Source: Oscillospiraceae bacterium (GTDB lineage Bacteria; Bacillota; Clostridia; Oscillospirales; Oscillospiraceae). Taken from it: 64,000 nt of DNA. The notes below the pieces were generated by a model. The model saw only the letters and a program-made list of their open reading frames with translations. It was not told the origin of the DNA and made no database searches. Positions within the stretch are counted from its first letter, which is position 1. Each line of letters begins with the position of its first letter. The translations under genes were made by a program, and so were the position numbers. This document shows, piece after piece, positions 27,524 to 38,845 of this stretch. The stretch lies in contig SVMF01000007.1 of the NCBI GenBank assembly GCA_015067565.1, positions 1-64,000 on the forward strand. Reading direction: 5' to 3'.

Positions 27524-27895
27524 ATGGAAAAGATCTTCACGGAACATGCACCGGCGGCCATTGGCCCGTATAGCCAGGCAATGAAAATCGGCAATCTGGT
27601 ATTCACCTCTGGCCAGATTCCCATCGATCCCAAGACCGGAAATGTTGAGGCGCAGGACATCACCGGACAGACCGAGCAGGTCATGCAGAACCTGAAGGCT
27701 GTTTTGGAAGCTGCCGGCTCGTCGCCTGCAAAGACGATCAAGACGTTGTGCTTCCTGACTGATATGGGCAACTTTGCTGCCTTCAATGAGGTCTATGCCA
27801 AGTATTTCACCGAGAAGCCTGCAAGAAGCTGCGTTGCTGTCTGTGCGCTGCCGAAGGGCGTTTTGGTCGAGGTCGAGGCAGTGGCGGAGATTTAA
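27524..27895 (+). CDS. RidA-family reactive intermediate deaminase
   Basis: APAAIGPYSQAMKIGNLVFTSGQIPIDPKTG...ARSCVAVCALPKGVLVEVEAVA. Confidence 0.95.
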   Translation: MEKIFTEHAPAAIGPYSQAMKIGNLVFTSGQIPIDPKTGNVEAQDITGQTEQVMQNLKAVLEAAGSSPAKTIKTLCFLTDMGNFAAFNEVYAKYFTEKPARSCVAVCALPKGVLVEVEAVAEI

Positions 27896-27989
27896 TGTAA
27901 GAGGAGTGCCGAAAATTGGCACTCCTTTTTTGCAAAAACCGTTGACAAATGTGCATTTTGTTGTTAAAATATTACCGCAATATGCGAAA

Positions 27990-28204
27990 TATGCATTGAG
28001 GAAGCTAATTTATGCAGACGGCATCAGCGAGCAGGGGAGGGTGTAAGCCCTGCGGCCACGAAGCATGAACCGCCACTTCCGAGCAGCTCACGATGAGTGA
28101 GACGCCTCACCCCCGTTATAGGGTGACTAAGATGCCGTAAGGCGAATTAGGGTGGTACCGCGAGCTTCCTCGCCCCTATCAACGGGGCGGGGTTTCTTTT
28201 TTGT
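27990..28204 (+). promoter_or_regulatory. T-box riboswitch (probably alanine; upstream of mazG-like/alaS)
   Basis: AGGGTGGTACCGCGAGC antiterminator core and terminator GCCCCTATCAACGGGGCGGGGTTTCTTTTTT. Confidence 0.92.
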
Positions 28205-28227
28205 AAGGCGTAATGTCGCAAACCAAT

Positions 28228-28403
28228 TTCGATTTTACTGTCTGTTGTTGCACAGCCACAGTAGGGTTGAGGCATGCCTCAACCGGCAGAAACAGATCCG
28301 TATTCGCAGTAGCTTCCGGCGAAATCGTAGCGGTTGCCGCCGGTAGGGGCATGCCCCTACCCTACAACGAAATACGGTAATCAGGGCGATAAATCGGAAT
28401 TTG
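28228..28403 (-). repeat. Family-2 palindromic repeat, copy B
   Basis: Reverse-complement of copy A with the same two palindromes and the AATTCCGATTTATCG end. Confidence 0.88.
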
Positions 28404-28437
28404 AAATTCTTTGCTGTTCATAAAAATGGAGGTTCTT

Positions 28438-28758
28438 ATGGTGCACTTCAGCATCCAAGAAATGCAGGAAATGCAAAATGCTTTGCAGGAGCGTTATAAG
28501 GGCAAATGGGAGCCGATTTGTCCCGAAATCGGTCAAAACAAACTGCTTTGGATGATCGGAGAGATCGGAGAAGTGATCGACCTGATCAAGAAAAACGGCC
28601 ACGAAAAGGTTATGGCGGAAAAACGAGCGGAATTTGTCGAAGAAATGGCAGATGTTTTGATGTATTTTAATGACATTATGCTCTGTTACGGCATCACCGA
28701 AGAAGAACTCAAGCAAACCTATATCAATAAATTTGAAAAAAATATGAATCGTTGGTAG
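28438..28758 (+). CDS. MazG-like nucleotide pyrophosphohydrolase-type protein
   Basis: NKLLWMIGEIGEVIDLIKKNGH...FVEEMADVLMYFNDIMLCYGI. Confidence 0.78.
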   Translation: MVHFSIQEMQEMQNALQERYKGKWEPICPEIGQNKLLWMIGEIGEVIDLIKKNGHEKVMAEKRAEFVEEMADVLMYFNDIMLCYGITEEELKQTYINKFEKNMNRW

Positions 28759-28781
28759 ATTCAATAGGAGGATATGATTTT

Positions 28782-31421
28782 ATGGCAACGAAAAAGTACG
28801 GCGTAAACGAACTGCGCGAGATGTTCCTGTCCTATTTTGAGGAAAAGGGTCATCTGCGCCTTCCGAGCTTCTCGCTCATTCCGCAGAACGATGCTTCGCT
28901 TCTGCTCATCAACTCCGGCATGGCACCGATGAAGCCCTATTTCAAGGGCGAAGTCACACCGCCTCGCCGCAGAGTTTGCACCTGCCAGAAGTGCATCCGT
29001 ACGGGCGACATCGACAACATTGGCCATACCGCGCGCCACGGCACCTATTTTGAAATGCTGGGCAACTTCTCCTTCGGCGACTATTTCAAGCACGAAGCGA
29101 TTGCATGGTGCTGGGAATTTTTGACCAAGGTTTGCGGCCTGGAAGAGGACAGACTCTATCCGTCCGTCTATGAAAATGACGATGAGGCATTTGAGATCTG
29201 GAACAAGGAAATCGGCATCGCCGCTGACCGCATCTACCGTTTCGGTAAGGAAGATAACTTCTGGGAGCATGGCTCCGGTCCGTGTGGCCCCTGCTCCGAG
29301 GTTTACTATGACCGCGGCGAAAAGTATGGATGCGGCAAGCCTGATTGCGTCGTCGGCTGCGATTGCGACCGCTACATGGAAGTCTGGAACAACGTTTTCT
29401 CCCAGTTTGATAACGACGGTCAGGGCAACTACACCGATTTGGCACAGAAGAATATCGACACCGGTATGGGTTTGGAGCGTCTGGCAGTTGCTTGTCAGGA
29501 TGTTCCCAGCTTGTTCGATGTTGACACCGTTATGAACATTACCAACAAGGTTACTCAGATCACCGGCGCAAGCTACGGCATGAGCAAGGAAAAGGACGTT
29601 TCCCTACGTGTCATCACCGACCACATCCGTGCATCGACCTTTATGATCTGCGACGGCGTTCTGCCTTCGAACGAAGGCCGTGGCTATGTTCTTCGCAGAC
29701 TGCTTCGCCGTGCAGCTCGTCACGGAAAGCTTTTGGGTGTAAACAAGCCCTTCCTGTGCGATGTCGTTCCGACCGTCATTCAGGAGAACGAAGGTCACTA
29801 TTCAGACCTCCGTGAGCGTGCGGATTATATCATCCGTGTTGTGCGTGTCGAGGAAGAGAACTTTGCCAAGACGATCGACGGCGGTATGCGTATTTTTGCG
29901 GAGATGCTCGCTTCTCATAAGGAAAAAGGCGAGAAGATCTTTGCAGGCGCAGACGCATTTAAGCTCTATGACACCTATGGCTTCCCGATCGACCTGACCA
30001 TCGAGATGGCCAAGGAAGAGGGCATGGAAGTCGACGAAGCAGGCTTCAAGGCCTTCATGCAGGAGCAGAAGGTTCGCGCTCGTGAGGCTCGCAAGGCTTT
30101 GGGCGACCTCGGCTGGGCAGGCATTGACTTCGGTCAGGACATGCCGTCGACCGAATTTGTCGGTTATGATAATGACAAGTGCGACGGCAAGATCCTTGCC
30201 ATCGTTGCTGACGAAGAATTCCGCGAGGAGATCGGTGAGGGCGTCGAAGCCATCGTCGTTCTCGACCAGACCACGATGTACGCTGAGATGGGTGGCCAGG
30301 TCGCCGACCATGGCGTGATTGAAAACAATGAAGGCCGCTTTGAGGTGCATGACGTGCAGAAGAACAAGGGCGGCAAGTATATGCACTACGGCAAGGTCAT
30401 GAGCGGCTGCCTGAAGGTCGGCCAGAGCTACAATGTCTCTTATGACAACGACCGCCGTAAGGCCATCCGCCGAGCACACACTGCAACCCATCTGCTGCAA
30501 ACGGCGCTGAGTCGTGTTCTGGGCGAGCATTGCCATCAGGCAGGCTCCCTGGTCGAGCCTGACCACCTGCGTTTTGACTTCACTCATTTCTCCGCTGTGA
30601 CTCCTAGGGAAATGCTCGAGATCAACGGCGAAGTTATGGATATGATCCTGAACGGTGCCGAGGTCGAGACTCTGGTTTTGCCTGTGGAAGAGGCGAAGAA
30701 GCTTGGTGCAACCGCTTTGTTTGGCGAGAAGTACGGCGATACCGTCCGAGTGGTCAAGATGGGAGACGATTCCATGGAATTCTGTGGCGGTACGCATCTG
30801 GATAACACGGCAAAGGTCGGCCCGTTCCGTATTTTGAGCGAGGCTTCGGTCGCATCGGGTGTGCGTCGTATCGATGCTTACACCGGCAAGACTGTCCTCA
30901 ACCAGTTTGAGAACACCAACCGCATGCTCGTTGAGACGGCAGAAGAGCTCAAAACCACCCCGAGAGAACTCATCAACCGTGCGCACAGCGTCATGGCTGA
31001 GATGAAGGAACTCAAGCAGGATATCGACAAGATGAAGGATAAGCTCTTTACCGGCGATATCGAGCGCTGCCTGTTTGCGGCCAAGGAAGTCGGTGGACTG
31101 AAGGTTCTGACCGTTCTGAGAAACGATATTGCGGCAAACGATCTGCGCAAGATGGGCGACTTCATTCGTGACCGTGAGCCGAAGGCGGTTGCGGTTTTGG
31201 CAACCACGCAGGGCGAGAAGATCACCCTTCTGGCTGTTTGCGGCAAGGATGCCATCGCAGCCGGCATCAAGGCAGGTATGCTCATCAAGGAGGTTTCTGC
31301 AGTTTGCGGAGGCTCCGGTGGTGGCAAGCCTGACAGTGCTATGGGCGGTGGCAAGGATTTGATGAAGCTCGATGATGCGCTGGCAATCGTTGACAACTTT
31401 GTCGAAACCCATATTGCGTAA
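28782..31421 (+). CDS. alaS: Alanyl-tRNA synthetase
   Basis: FLSYFEEKGHLRLPSFSLIPQNDASLLLINSGMAPMKPYF...HTATHLLQTAL...MEFCGGTHLDNTA...GGSGGGKPDSAMGGG. Confidence 0.98.
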   Translation: MATKKYGVNELREMFLSYFEEKGHLRLPSFSLIPQNDASLLLINSGMAPMKPYFKGEVTPPRRRVCTCQKCIRTGDIDNIGHTARHGTYFEMLGNFSFGDYFKHEAIAWCWEFLTKVCGLEEDRLYPSVYENDDEAFEIWNKEIGIAADRIYRFGKEDNFWEHGSGPCGPCSEVYYDRGEKYGCGKPDCVVGCDCDRYMEVWNNVFSQFDNDGQGNYTDLAQKNIDTGMGLERLAVACQDVPSLFDVDTVMNITNKVTQITGASYGMSKEKDVSLRVITDHIRASTFMICDGVLPSNEGRGYVLRRLLRRAARHGKLLGVNKPFLCDVVPTVIQENEGHYSDLRERADYIIRVVRVEEENFAKTIDGGMRIFAEMLASHKEKGEKIFAGADAFKLYDTYGFPIDLTIEMAKEEGMEVDEAGFKAFMQEQKVRAREARKALGDLGWAGIDFGQDMPSTEFVGYDNDKCDGKILAIVADEEFREEIGEGVEAIVVLDQTTMYAEMGGQVADHGVIENNEGRFEVHDVQKNKGGKYMHYGKVMSGCLKVGQSYNVSYDNDRRKAIRRAHTATHLLQTALSRVLGEHCHQAGSLVEPDHLRFDFTHFSAVTPREMLEINGEVMDMILNGAEVETLVLPVEEAKKLGATALFGEKYGDTVRVVKMGDDSMEFCGGTHLDNTAKVGPFRILSEASVASGVRRIDAYTGKTVLNQFENTNRMLVETAEELKTTPRELINRAHSVMAEMKELKQDIDKMKDKLFTGDIERCLFAAKEVGGLKVLTVLRNDIAANDLRKMGDFIRDREPKAVAVLATTQGEKITLLAVCGKDAIAAGIKAGMLIKEVSAVCGGSGGGKPDSAMGGGKDLMKLDDALAIVDNFVETHIA

Positions 31422-31429
31422 AATAAATA

Positions 31430-31980
<551 letters not shown>

Positions 31981-31986
31981 AAACAA

Positions 31987-32016
31987 AAGGTGGGATGCTG
32001 TTCATCCCACCTTTCA
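31987..32016 (+). terminator. Terminator-like hairpin after HIT gene
   Basis: AAGGTGGGATGCTGTTCATCCCACCTTT. Confidence 0.65.
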
Positions 32017-32183
32017 AGCTATGATGCGAAAAAAACGATTTGTTGAGTGCTAAGGCATTCTTCGGACCTCATTGCGACTGACAAAGCCAGTGATAGTGAA
32101 AGTCAGACCGGGATCTTTCGGAGCCGCAACCAGACCGAGGAAATTTGTTTGCAAATATAAATCATTTAGTGGGGAGGAAGACG

Positions 32184-34397
32184 ATGCGGAAGCTGGCGAT
32201 CTTTTCGAGCAGCTTTGCGTTGGCTGCGGCAGCATATGTATGGCTGCTTTCGGCCGAAACAGCGCTGCTGTGCGCAATTGTGCTGATTGTCGGCATGCTC
32301 ATACTGCTTCCTTGTCACACGGACCCCGCCAAACGGACACGGATTGCTTGTGGTGCTTTGGCCTTCGGTCTTCTTTGGAGCTATGGATACGAAATGCTCC
32401 ACATTGCGCCCATGCGCAAGCTCTGCGGTGAGAATGTTCTGCTCCGGGCTACGGTCTGCGCCCATCCTGAGAAAACGAAGTATGGTTGCCGCGTGGAGGC
32501 AGAAGCTGCAGGCGGAACGGTACTTATTTACCTCAACGAGGATCGCTCTGTCAGGCCGGGAGACGAGCTTACCTTGCGAGCCGAGGTTTGCGATGTGTCA
32601 AGAGGTGGCGAGAGCGAAAACTTGTATTTTCAGTCGAAAGATATTTCCCTCTTGGCGTTTCAGAATGAGGAAGCTGTGATCCGCGTGGCAGATGGTGTCC
32701 CTGCAAAATACTTGCCGACCTTTTGGGTGCAATGTATTCGTGAGCAGATCTCAAAGACCTTCCCCGAGGATACCGGAGGCTTCATGCGTGCGCTCCTCAC
32801 GGGCGATAAGAGCGGCATGGACTATCAGGTGCAGACGCAGATGTCCGTTACAGGCCTTGCGCATGTTTTCTCTGTGTCCGGAATGCACGTGTCGCTGCTG
32901 GTAGGCTTCTTTATGATGCTGATCCGAAACAAACATTTGGCGGCAACGCTGTCTGTCGTGGCGATGCTGATCTTTGCGGCCATGCTCGGATTTTCTCCGT
33001 CGGTCACGAGAGCAGTGATCATGAATGCGATTGTGTTGCTTGCGCCGATCCTTCAACGCGAAAACGATGCTGCGACTACGCTGAGCTTTGCGCTGTTTGT
33101 CATTCTGATCTTCAATCCATGGGCAATCGCAAGCATCAGCCTGCAACTGTCGTTCCTTGCAATGGCAGGAATCTTTCTGTTTGCGCGGCGAATTTATGTG
33201 CGCACGGAGAAATTCTTGCCTGAGAGCTTCGGAAAGAGGCTGCTCAGCACGCTCTGTCTGAGTGTGGCGACCTCTTTGAGCGCAACGAGCCTGACCATTC
33301 CGCTGATGGCGGTAAGCTTCGGCTCGATCTCACTCATTGCTCCGTTTTCCAATCTTCTGCTTTTGAATCTGGTTGCTGTGATCTTTACGGCAGGCTTTGC
33401 CATTCTGCCTCTGAGCCTGATCCCGGGGGTGGGGACGGTTGCGGCATGGCTTCTGTCATGGCCGATCCGCTTCGTGCTGTATATGATCGGCGTGTTGGCG
33501 GGGATTCCGTTTGCTGCAGTGTATACAAACTCTGATTTTGTCATAGCCTGGCTGGTGATTGCTTACTTCATGTTCGCGGTATTTCTTCTGCTGCGCCAGC
33601 AGCGCAGACTGCGGCACTTGGCGGCTGCGGTGGCGGCGACGCTGCTGTGCGCTGTCGGCTTCGGTTTCTTAAGCGTTCCGGAGAGCAGTTTCCTGATGTT
33701 CGACGTCGGGCAGGGACAGATGACCTTGCTGCAAAGCGGCAATTTTACTGTCATGGTCGATTGTGGCGGCGAAAATGGGGATGTCGATGGAGAAACGGCG
33801 GCAAGATGCCTGCTTACCCGAGGGCAAAGCCGCCTCGATGCGCTGATTTTGACACATTATGACGACGACCATACCGGCGGTGTGGAGCAGTTGTTGAGCC
33901 GCATAAATGTTCAAACGCTCTTCCTACCGGATATTTCCGATGATTCCGGGCGCCGAGAGGAGATTCTGCTTGCGGCAGAACGCTATCAGACACCCGTTTA
34001 CTTTGTTACGAGGGATATTTCGCTCGAGGGATACGGAGCAAGTGTGCAAATCTGGACACCGATGGCAGAATCTTCGGATAACGAAGGTATTTGTGCATTG
34101 ATGTCTCTGGGAGAATATGATATACTGATTACGGGCGATATGAGCAAGGACTCGGAATATCGCCTGCTTGAGAGCCACAGCATCCCGCCTTTGGAGGTGC
34201 TTGTGGCCGGTCATCACGGCTCGAAACATTCCACGAGCGAAATTTTGCTCGAGCGGACGAGACCTGCTGTGGTGCTGATCTCTGTGGGAGAGAACCGTTA
34301 CGGACATCCTGCCGCAGAGGTGTTGTCAAGAATTGAACAGGTCGGTGCGGCGGTGTTTCGCACCGATGAAAACGGGGATATTTTTATTGTGAGGTAA
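32184..34397 (+). CDS. comEC: ComEC/Rec2 DNA uptake channel
   Basis: Multi-TM competence domain (LTGDKSGMDYQVQTQMSVTGLAHVFSVSGMHVSLLV) and MBL domain (LTHYDDDHTGGV; LVAGHHGSKHSTS). Confidence 0.93.
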   Translation: MRKLAIFSSSFALAAAAYVWLLSAETALLCAIVLIVGMLILLPCHTDPAKRTRIACGALAFGLLWSYGYEMLHIAPMRKLCGENVLLRATVCAHPEKTKYGCRVEAEAAGGTVLIYLNEDRSVRPGDELTLRAEVCDVSRGGESENLYFQSKDISLLAFQNEEAVIRVADGVPAKYLPTFWVQCIREQISKTFPEDTGGFMRALLTGDKSGMDYQVQTQMSVTGLAHVFSVSGMHVSLLVGFFMMLIRNKHLAATLSVVAMLIFAAMLGFSPSVTRAVIMNAIVLLAPILQRENDAATTLSFALFVILIFNPWAIASISLQLSFLAMAGIFLFARRIYVRTEKFLPESFGKRLLSTLCLSVATSLSATSLTIPLMAVSFGSISLIAPFSNLLLLNLVAVIFTAGFAILPLSLIPGVGTVAAWLLSWPIRFVLYMIGVLAGIPFAAVYTNSDFVIAWLVIAYFMFAVFLLLRQQRRLRHLAAAVAATLLCAVGFGFLSVPESSFLMFDVGQGQMTLLQSGNFTVMVDCGGENGDVDGETAARCLLTRGQSRLDALILTHYDDDHTGGVEQLLSRINVQTLFLPDISDDSGRREEILLAAERYQTPVYFVTRDISLEGYGASVQIWTPMAESSDNEGICALMSLGEYDILITGDMSKDSEYRLLESHSIPPLEVLVAGHHGSKHSTSEILLERTRPAVVLISVGENRYGHPAAEVLSRIEQVGAAVFRTDENGDIFIVR

Positions 34398-34400
34398 ACT

Positions 34401-35429
34401 ATGGCGAAGAAACCCAGCGGCGATACAGCCGGCGGCCTTCAACTGAAAAGCGATCTGAAGAATAAATCCCCCGGGCGTTTTTACATCATTTACGGCTCGG
34501 AGGATTATCTGTGCCGTTACTATCATGACCAGCTGTCGAAGCTGCTGCTCGATGATCTGACGGCGGATTTCAACTATCACCGTCTGACGACGGAGAATTT
34601 TTCTCTGCAGCTGCTCAGCGACAGCATGGAGGCGCTTCCGATGATGTCGGAGCGTTCGCTCGTGCACATGGACGAGATCGATTTGTTTGCGCTCAATGAA
34701 GACGAGTCTGAGCGCCTTGCGCAGATGCTTGCTGATGTGCCTGACTACTGTTGCCTTGTGATGACTTATTCGGAATTCAAGCCGGATAAACGGAAGAAAC
34801 TGTGGAAAACCGTCGAAAGAAATGCGGTCTTGGCAGAATTCAATTTTCAAGACGAGACGATGCTCCGCCCGTGGATCACGAAGCATTTCAAGGATGCAGG
34901 GAAATTTGTCACACCCGATCTGTGCAACTATTTGATGAGTCTGAGCGGAACCTCCATGACCCGACTGCTGGGTGAGATCGAGAAGATCTGCGGCTACAGC
35001 GACGCAGAAGCGATCGTCAAAAGCGACATCGATGCCGTGGTCGAGCCGACGCCGGAGGCGGTGGTGTTCCAGATCACCGATGCACTGGCCGACCGCCGCT
35101 TTGACGATGCGGTGGAGCGGCTTCATGTGATGTTCAAGCTGCAGGGTGAGGCGATCCCGATCGTTGCGATGATTGGCACGCAAATGCGCAGACTCCGCGC
35201 GGCAAAGATTCTCAAAAATGCCGACGAGCTGGCAAGCGTCTGTTCCTTGCAGAGCTTTGCGGCCAACAAGACAATGACGCAGGCACGCAGATTTTCTGAA
35301 CGCTTTTGCAATCGTGCGGTGCTTTTGTGCGCCGATACGGACTACAAGCTCAAAACTTCCTATGACGAGCCGGAGCGACTGACGCAGATGCTCGTTCTGG
35401 AGCTGGCGCAGGAGGCACGTAATGATTAA
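34401..35429 (+). CDS. holA: DNA polymerase III subunit delta
   Basis: FYIIYGSEDYLCRYYHDQL...SLSGTSMTRLLGEIEKICGY...FQITDALADRRFDDAVE; follows comEC. Confidence 0.9.
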   Translation: MAKKPSGDTAGGLQLKSDLKNKSPGRFYIIYGSEDYLCRYYHDQLSKLLLDDLTADFNYHRLTTENFSLQLLSDSMEALPMMSERSLVHMDEIDLFALNEDESERLAQMLADVPDYCCLVMTYSEFKPDKRKKLWKTVERNAVLAEFNFQDETMLRPWITKHFKDAGKFVTPDLCNYLMSLSGTSMTRLLGEIEKICGYSDAEAIVKSDIDAVVEPTPEAVVFQITDALADRRFDDAVERLHVMFKLQGEAIPIVAMIGTQMRRLRAAKILKNADELASVCSLQSFAANKTMTQARRFSERFCNRAVLLCADTDYKLKTSYDEPERLTQMLVLELAQEARND

Positions 35430-36009
35430 GCTGCAGCAGGCCATCGTGGTCGAAGGGCGATATGACAAAAATACGCTGTCGCAGCTTGTCGATGCGCCGA
35501 TCTTTGAGACCAACGGCTTCGGTGTGATGCGTGATAAGCGGCTGCTGGAGTTTTTGCGCCGTGTGGCGCAGGAACGCGGCTTGATTATCCTGACGGATTC
35601 GGATGGTGCGGGATTTGTCATCCGCAATTATCTGAAGGGTGCATTGCCGAAGGGAAAGGTGCTGCAGGCTTACATCCCCGATGTGTATGGCAAGGAGCGT
35701 CGCAAGGCGCATCCCGGCAAGGAGGGCAAGCTCGGCGTGGAGGGCATGAGCAAGGAGGTTTTACTGCAGGCTCTGCAAAATGCAGGTGCGCAGACCGACG
35801 AGACACTTCAGCCGACACGACGCATCACGCGCACGGATCTGTTCTTTGCAGGACTTTCGGGCACGGCAGACAGTGCCTCGCGCAGAAGGATACTGCAGGC
35901 GGAGCTCAGCCTGCCCGAGCATTTGGGTGCCAACGCGTTTCTGGATGCGCTGAATCTTCTGATGAGCTATGAGGAATTTGACAGACGATATGGAGTAAAC
36001 AATGATTGA
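35422..36009 (+). CDS. Toprim-domain protein, ribonuclease M5-like
   Basis: AIVVEGRYDKNTLSQLVDAPIFETNGFGV...LIILTDSDGAGFVIRNYL. Confidence 0.83.
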   Translation: MIKLQQAIVVEGRYDKNTLSQLVDAPIFETNGFGVMRDKRLLEFLRRVAQERGLIILTDSDGAGFVIRNYLKGALPKGKVLQAYIPDVYGKERRKAHPGKEGKLGVEGMSKEVLLQALQNAGAQTDETLQPTRRITRTDLFFAGLSGTADSASRRRILQAELSLPEHLGANAFLDALNLLMSYEEFDRRYGVNND

Positions 36010-37870
36010 TATTTCAGTAAAAAATCTGGTCAAATCGTTTGAGGTCGGAGACAATTTGCTCGACGATCTGAGTTTTGATATTCATGAGGGTGAGTGCGTC
36101 GGCATCATGGGACGAAACGGCTGTGGCAAGACGACGCTGTTTCGACTTCTGACCGGGGAACTTGCCGTTGACGAGGGCGAAATTATGATCGCCGCAGGCA
36201 AAAAGCTCGGCCTGATCTCGCAGATTCCCAAATATCCGGCCGGGTATACGGTGGAAATGGTGCTCAGGACGGCATTTGCCGAGCTGGAGGCACTGCACCG
36301 CAAGATCGAGGCTTTGGAGCACAAGCTGACGGCATCTGCGCCGAAGATACTCCTGGATGAGTACGATCGCCTGAGCAATGCCTATCTGACGGGCGGCGGC
36401 TACGAGCAGGATACCGAGGTCGATAAGATCTGCAATGGCCTTGGCATCGGCCGAAAGATGAGAAATCAGGAGTTCGATCGTTTGTCCGGCGGAGAAAAGA
36501 CTCGCGTGAATCTGGGCAGACTTCTTTTGGAAAAGACCGACATTCTGCTGCTCGACGAGCCGACCAACCACTTGGATCTCAAAAGTGTGGAATGGCTGGA
36601 GGAATATATCTTAAAATTCAAGGGTACGGTATTGACGATCTCTCACGACCGATTCTTCCTGGATCGTGTGGTCGACCGCATCATTGAAATTTCAGCAGGA
36701 AAGGCAGAGTTTTACAGCGGAAACTACACCTTCTACCTGCAGGAGAAGCAGGAACGCTTCAACCGCCAGCTCAAGCAATATGAGCAGGAGCAGGCCAAGC
36801 TCAAACAGCTCGGCTATACCTTCGAGCGCATGAAGGGCTGGGGCATCAACAACCGCGTGCTCTACCGCAGGGCGATGTCGATCCGCCACCGCATGGACCG
36901 AATCGAAAAGACCGAGCGCCCACGCACGGAAAAGACCATGCGCGCACGTTTCGGGGAGAAGGAATTTCACGGCGATGAGGTTTTGAGCGTGAAAAATCTG
37001 TCGAAGGCTTTTGGCGACAGAATGCTGTTTTCCGATGTGGAGTTAAAGGTTGCAGGTGGGGAGCGCATTGCACTTCTGGGCGACAACGGCACGGGAAAGA
37101 CGACCTTCCTGCGTGTGCTTCTTGGCGAGCTGGCAGGGGAGGGGAAGATCAAATTCGGTCCCACGGTCAAGACGGCCTACCTGCCGCAGGTGATGCACTT
37201 TGCGCATCCGGAGAGAACGCTGTACGACACGATGCTCTACGAGAAAAAATGCACACCGCAGTCGGCGCGTGACCGACTTGGCGCATTCCTGTTCTCGGGC
37301 GAGGATGTGTTCAAGACCGTCGGCACGCTTTCGGGTGGAGAACAGTCGCGACTTCGACTTTGTATGCTGATGGACGAGAAGATCAACCTTCTGATCCTCG
37401 ATGAGCCGACCAACCACTTGGATGTGGCCAGCCGTGAATGGGTGGAATGTGCCATCGATGAGTACGAAGGAGCGCTGATTTTCGTCTCACACGACCGCTA
37501 CTTTGTCGATAAGTTTGCAACGCGCATTTGGGAGCTCGAGGATGGAAAAATTCGGGATTTCCCGTGCGGCTATGCCAAATACCGATCCATCAAGGAGCAT
37601 GAAACGCTTCCGCGCTATCAGCCTCCGAAGAAAAAGGAAAAGCCTGCCAAACCAACAGGCAGCAAGGAGCTTGAGAAGCTCGTACGTCGCCTGGAGCGCG
37701 AAATTGCGGCGCAGGAGCAGGTGCTGGCCGAGCTGGATGCGGCCTTGGAGGCAGCGTCGTCGGATTATCAGGAGCTGATGCGCCTGACTGAGGAGCGCCA
37801 AGCGCAGGAGGAAGAACTCAACCGCCTGATGCAGCAGTGGGAAGACGCTGCTGCAGAGCTGTATGAGTGA
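36002..37870 (+). CDS. ABC-F family ATPase
   Basis: Two ABC domains (GRNGCGKTTLF; GDNGTGKTTFL), two LSGGE signatures, LLLDEPTNHLD twice, coiled-coil C-term. Confidence 0.95.
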   Translation: MIDISVKNLVKSFEVGDNLLDDLSFDIHEGECVGIMGRNGCGKTTLFRLLTGELAVDEGEIMIAAGKKLGLISQIPKYPAGYTVEMVLRTAFAELEALHRKIEALEHKLTASAPKILLDEYDRLSNAYLTGGGYEQDTEVDKICNGLGIGRKMRNQEFDRLSGGEKTRVNLGRLLLEKTDILLLDEPTNHLDLKSVEWLEEYILKFKGTVLTISHDRFFLDRVVDRIIEISAGKAEFYSGNYTFYLQEKQERFNRQLKQYEQEQAKLKQLGYTFERMKGWGINNRVLYRRAMSIRHRMDRIEKTERPRTEKTMRARFGEKEFHGDEVLSVKNLSKAFGDRMLFSDVELKVAGGERIALLGDNGTGKTTFLRVLLGELAGEGKIKFGPTVKTAYLPQVMHFAHPERTLYDTMLYEKKCTPQSARDRLGAFLFSGEDVFKTVGTLSGGEQSRLRLCMLMDEKINLLILDEPTNHLDVASREWVECAIDEYEGALIFVSHDRYFVDKFATRIWELEDGKIRDFPCGYAKYRSIKEHETLPRYQPPKKKEKPAKPTGSKELEKLVRRLEREIAAQEQVLAELDAALEAASSDYQELMRLTEERQAQEEELNRLMQQWEDAAAELYE

Positions 37871-38026
37871 TATACAAGGTCGGATTTGTCGAACACTTCG
37901 TTTTTATGAGGAATTTTTGCCAATACGGTGGTTCCTGCACAGACAACGACTGTAGCCGTTTCCCACGATGGCCTGCCCGACAGATCGGACGCAATATGGG
38001 ATACTATCAGAAAAGGAGTTTATATT

Positions 38027-38845
38027 ATGAGTGAAAAATGCAGCGGAAATTGCAGTTCTTGCGGAGAGAGCTGCGGTGAGCGCAAGGCAGAGAGTCTGCT
38101 TGCCGAGCTTCACGCAAGATCGTCTGTAAAGAAGGTTTTTGCGGTCGTGTCGGGCAAGGGCGGTGTCGGCAAGAGCACCGTGACAAGTATGCTCGCAACA
38201 GCCATGCACAGATCCGGCAAGCGCACAGCGATACTGGACGCAGATATCACCGGTCCGTCGATTCCGAAGGCCTTCGGTGTTTCGGTATGCGAAGCCGATG
38301 ACGAGGGTATTTATCCTGCACGCAGCAAGGGCGGCATCCAGATCATGTCCATCAACCTGATGCTTGAGAACGATTCTGATCCCGTGCTGTGGCGCGGCCC
38401 GATTATTGCAGGCGCAGTCAAACAGTTCTGGACGGACGTTATTTGGGACGATGTGGAGTATATGTTTGTTGATATGCCTCCCGGAACGGGCGATGTCCCT
38501 CTGACAGTGTTTCAGTCGTTGCCGATTGACGGGGTGATCATCGTGACCTCTCCGCAGGAGCTGGTAGGCATGATCGTCTCCAAGGCGGTCAAGATGGCCA
38601 ACGCGATGAACATTCCCATCCTGGGACTGGTGGAAAACTACAGCTACTTCCGTTGTCCTGATTGCGGCCAAAAGCACGAGCTGTTCGGCGCGAGCCATCT
38701 GGACAAGATTGCGGCGGAGTATGCTCTGCCGATTTTGGCAAGACTTCCGATTGATCCTTCTGTGGCCGACAAGTGCGACAAGGGTCTGGCAGAGGAATTG
38801 GAGCTCGGCGAGCTTTCGGCTGCCATCGAAGCCATTTCACGATAA
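38027..38845 (+). CDS. Mrp/NBP35-family P-loop ATPase (Fe-S carrier)
   Basis: VVSGKGGVGKSTVTSMLA...DADITGPSIPKAFG...VDMPPGTGDVPLT; CPDCG pair. Confidence 0.93.
   Translation: MSEKCSGNCSSCGESCGERKAESLLAELHARSSVKKVFAVVSGKGGVGKSTVTSMLATAMHRSGKRTAILDADITGPSIPKAFGVSVCEADDEGIYPARSKGGIQIMSINLMLENDSDPVLWRGPIIAGAVKQFWTDVIWDDVEYMFVDMPPGTGDVPLTVFQSLPIDGVIIVTSPQELVGMIVSKAVKMANAMNIPILGLVENYSYFRCPDCGQKHELFGASHLDKIAAEYALPILARLPIDPSVADKCDKGLAEELELGELSAAIEAISR

Noticed and set aside
29802-31412. 536-aa minus ORF
   Set aside because: Antisense to alaS, which is unambiguous.
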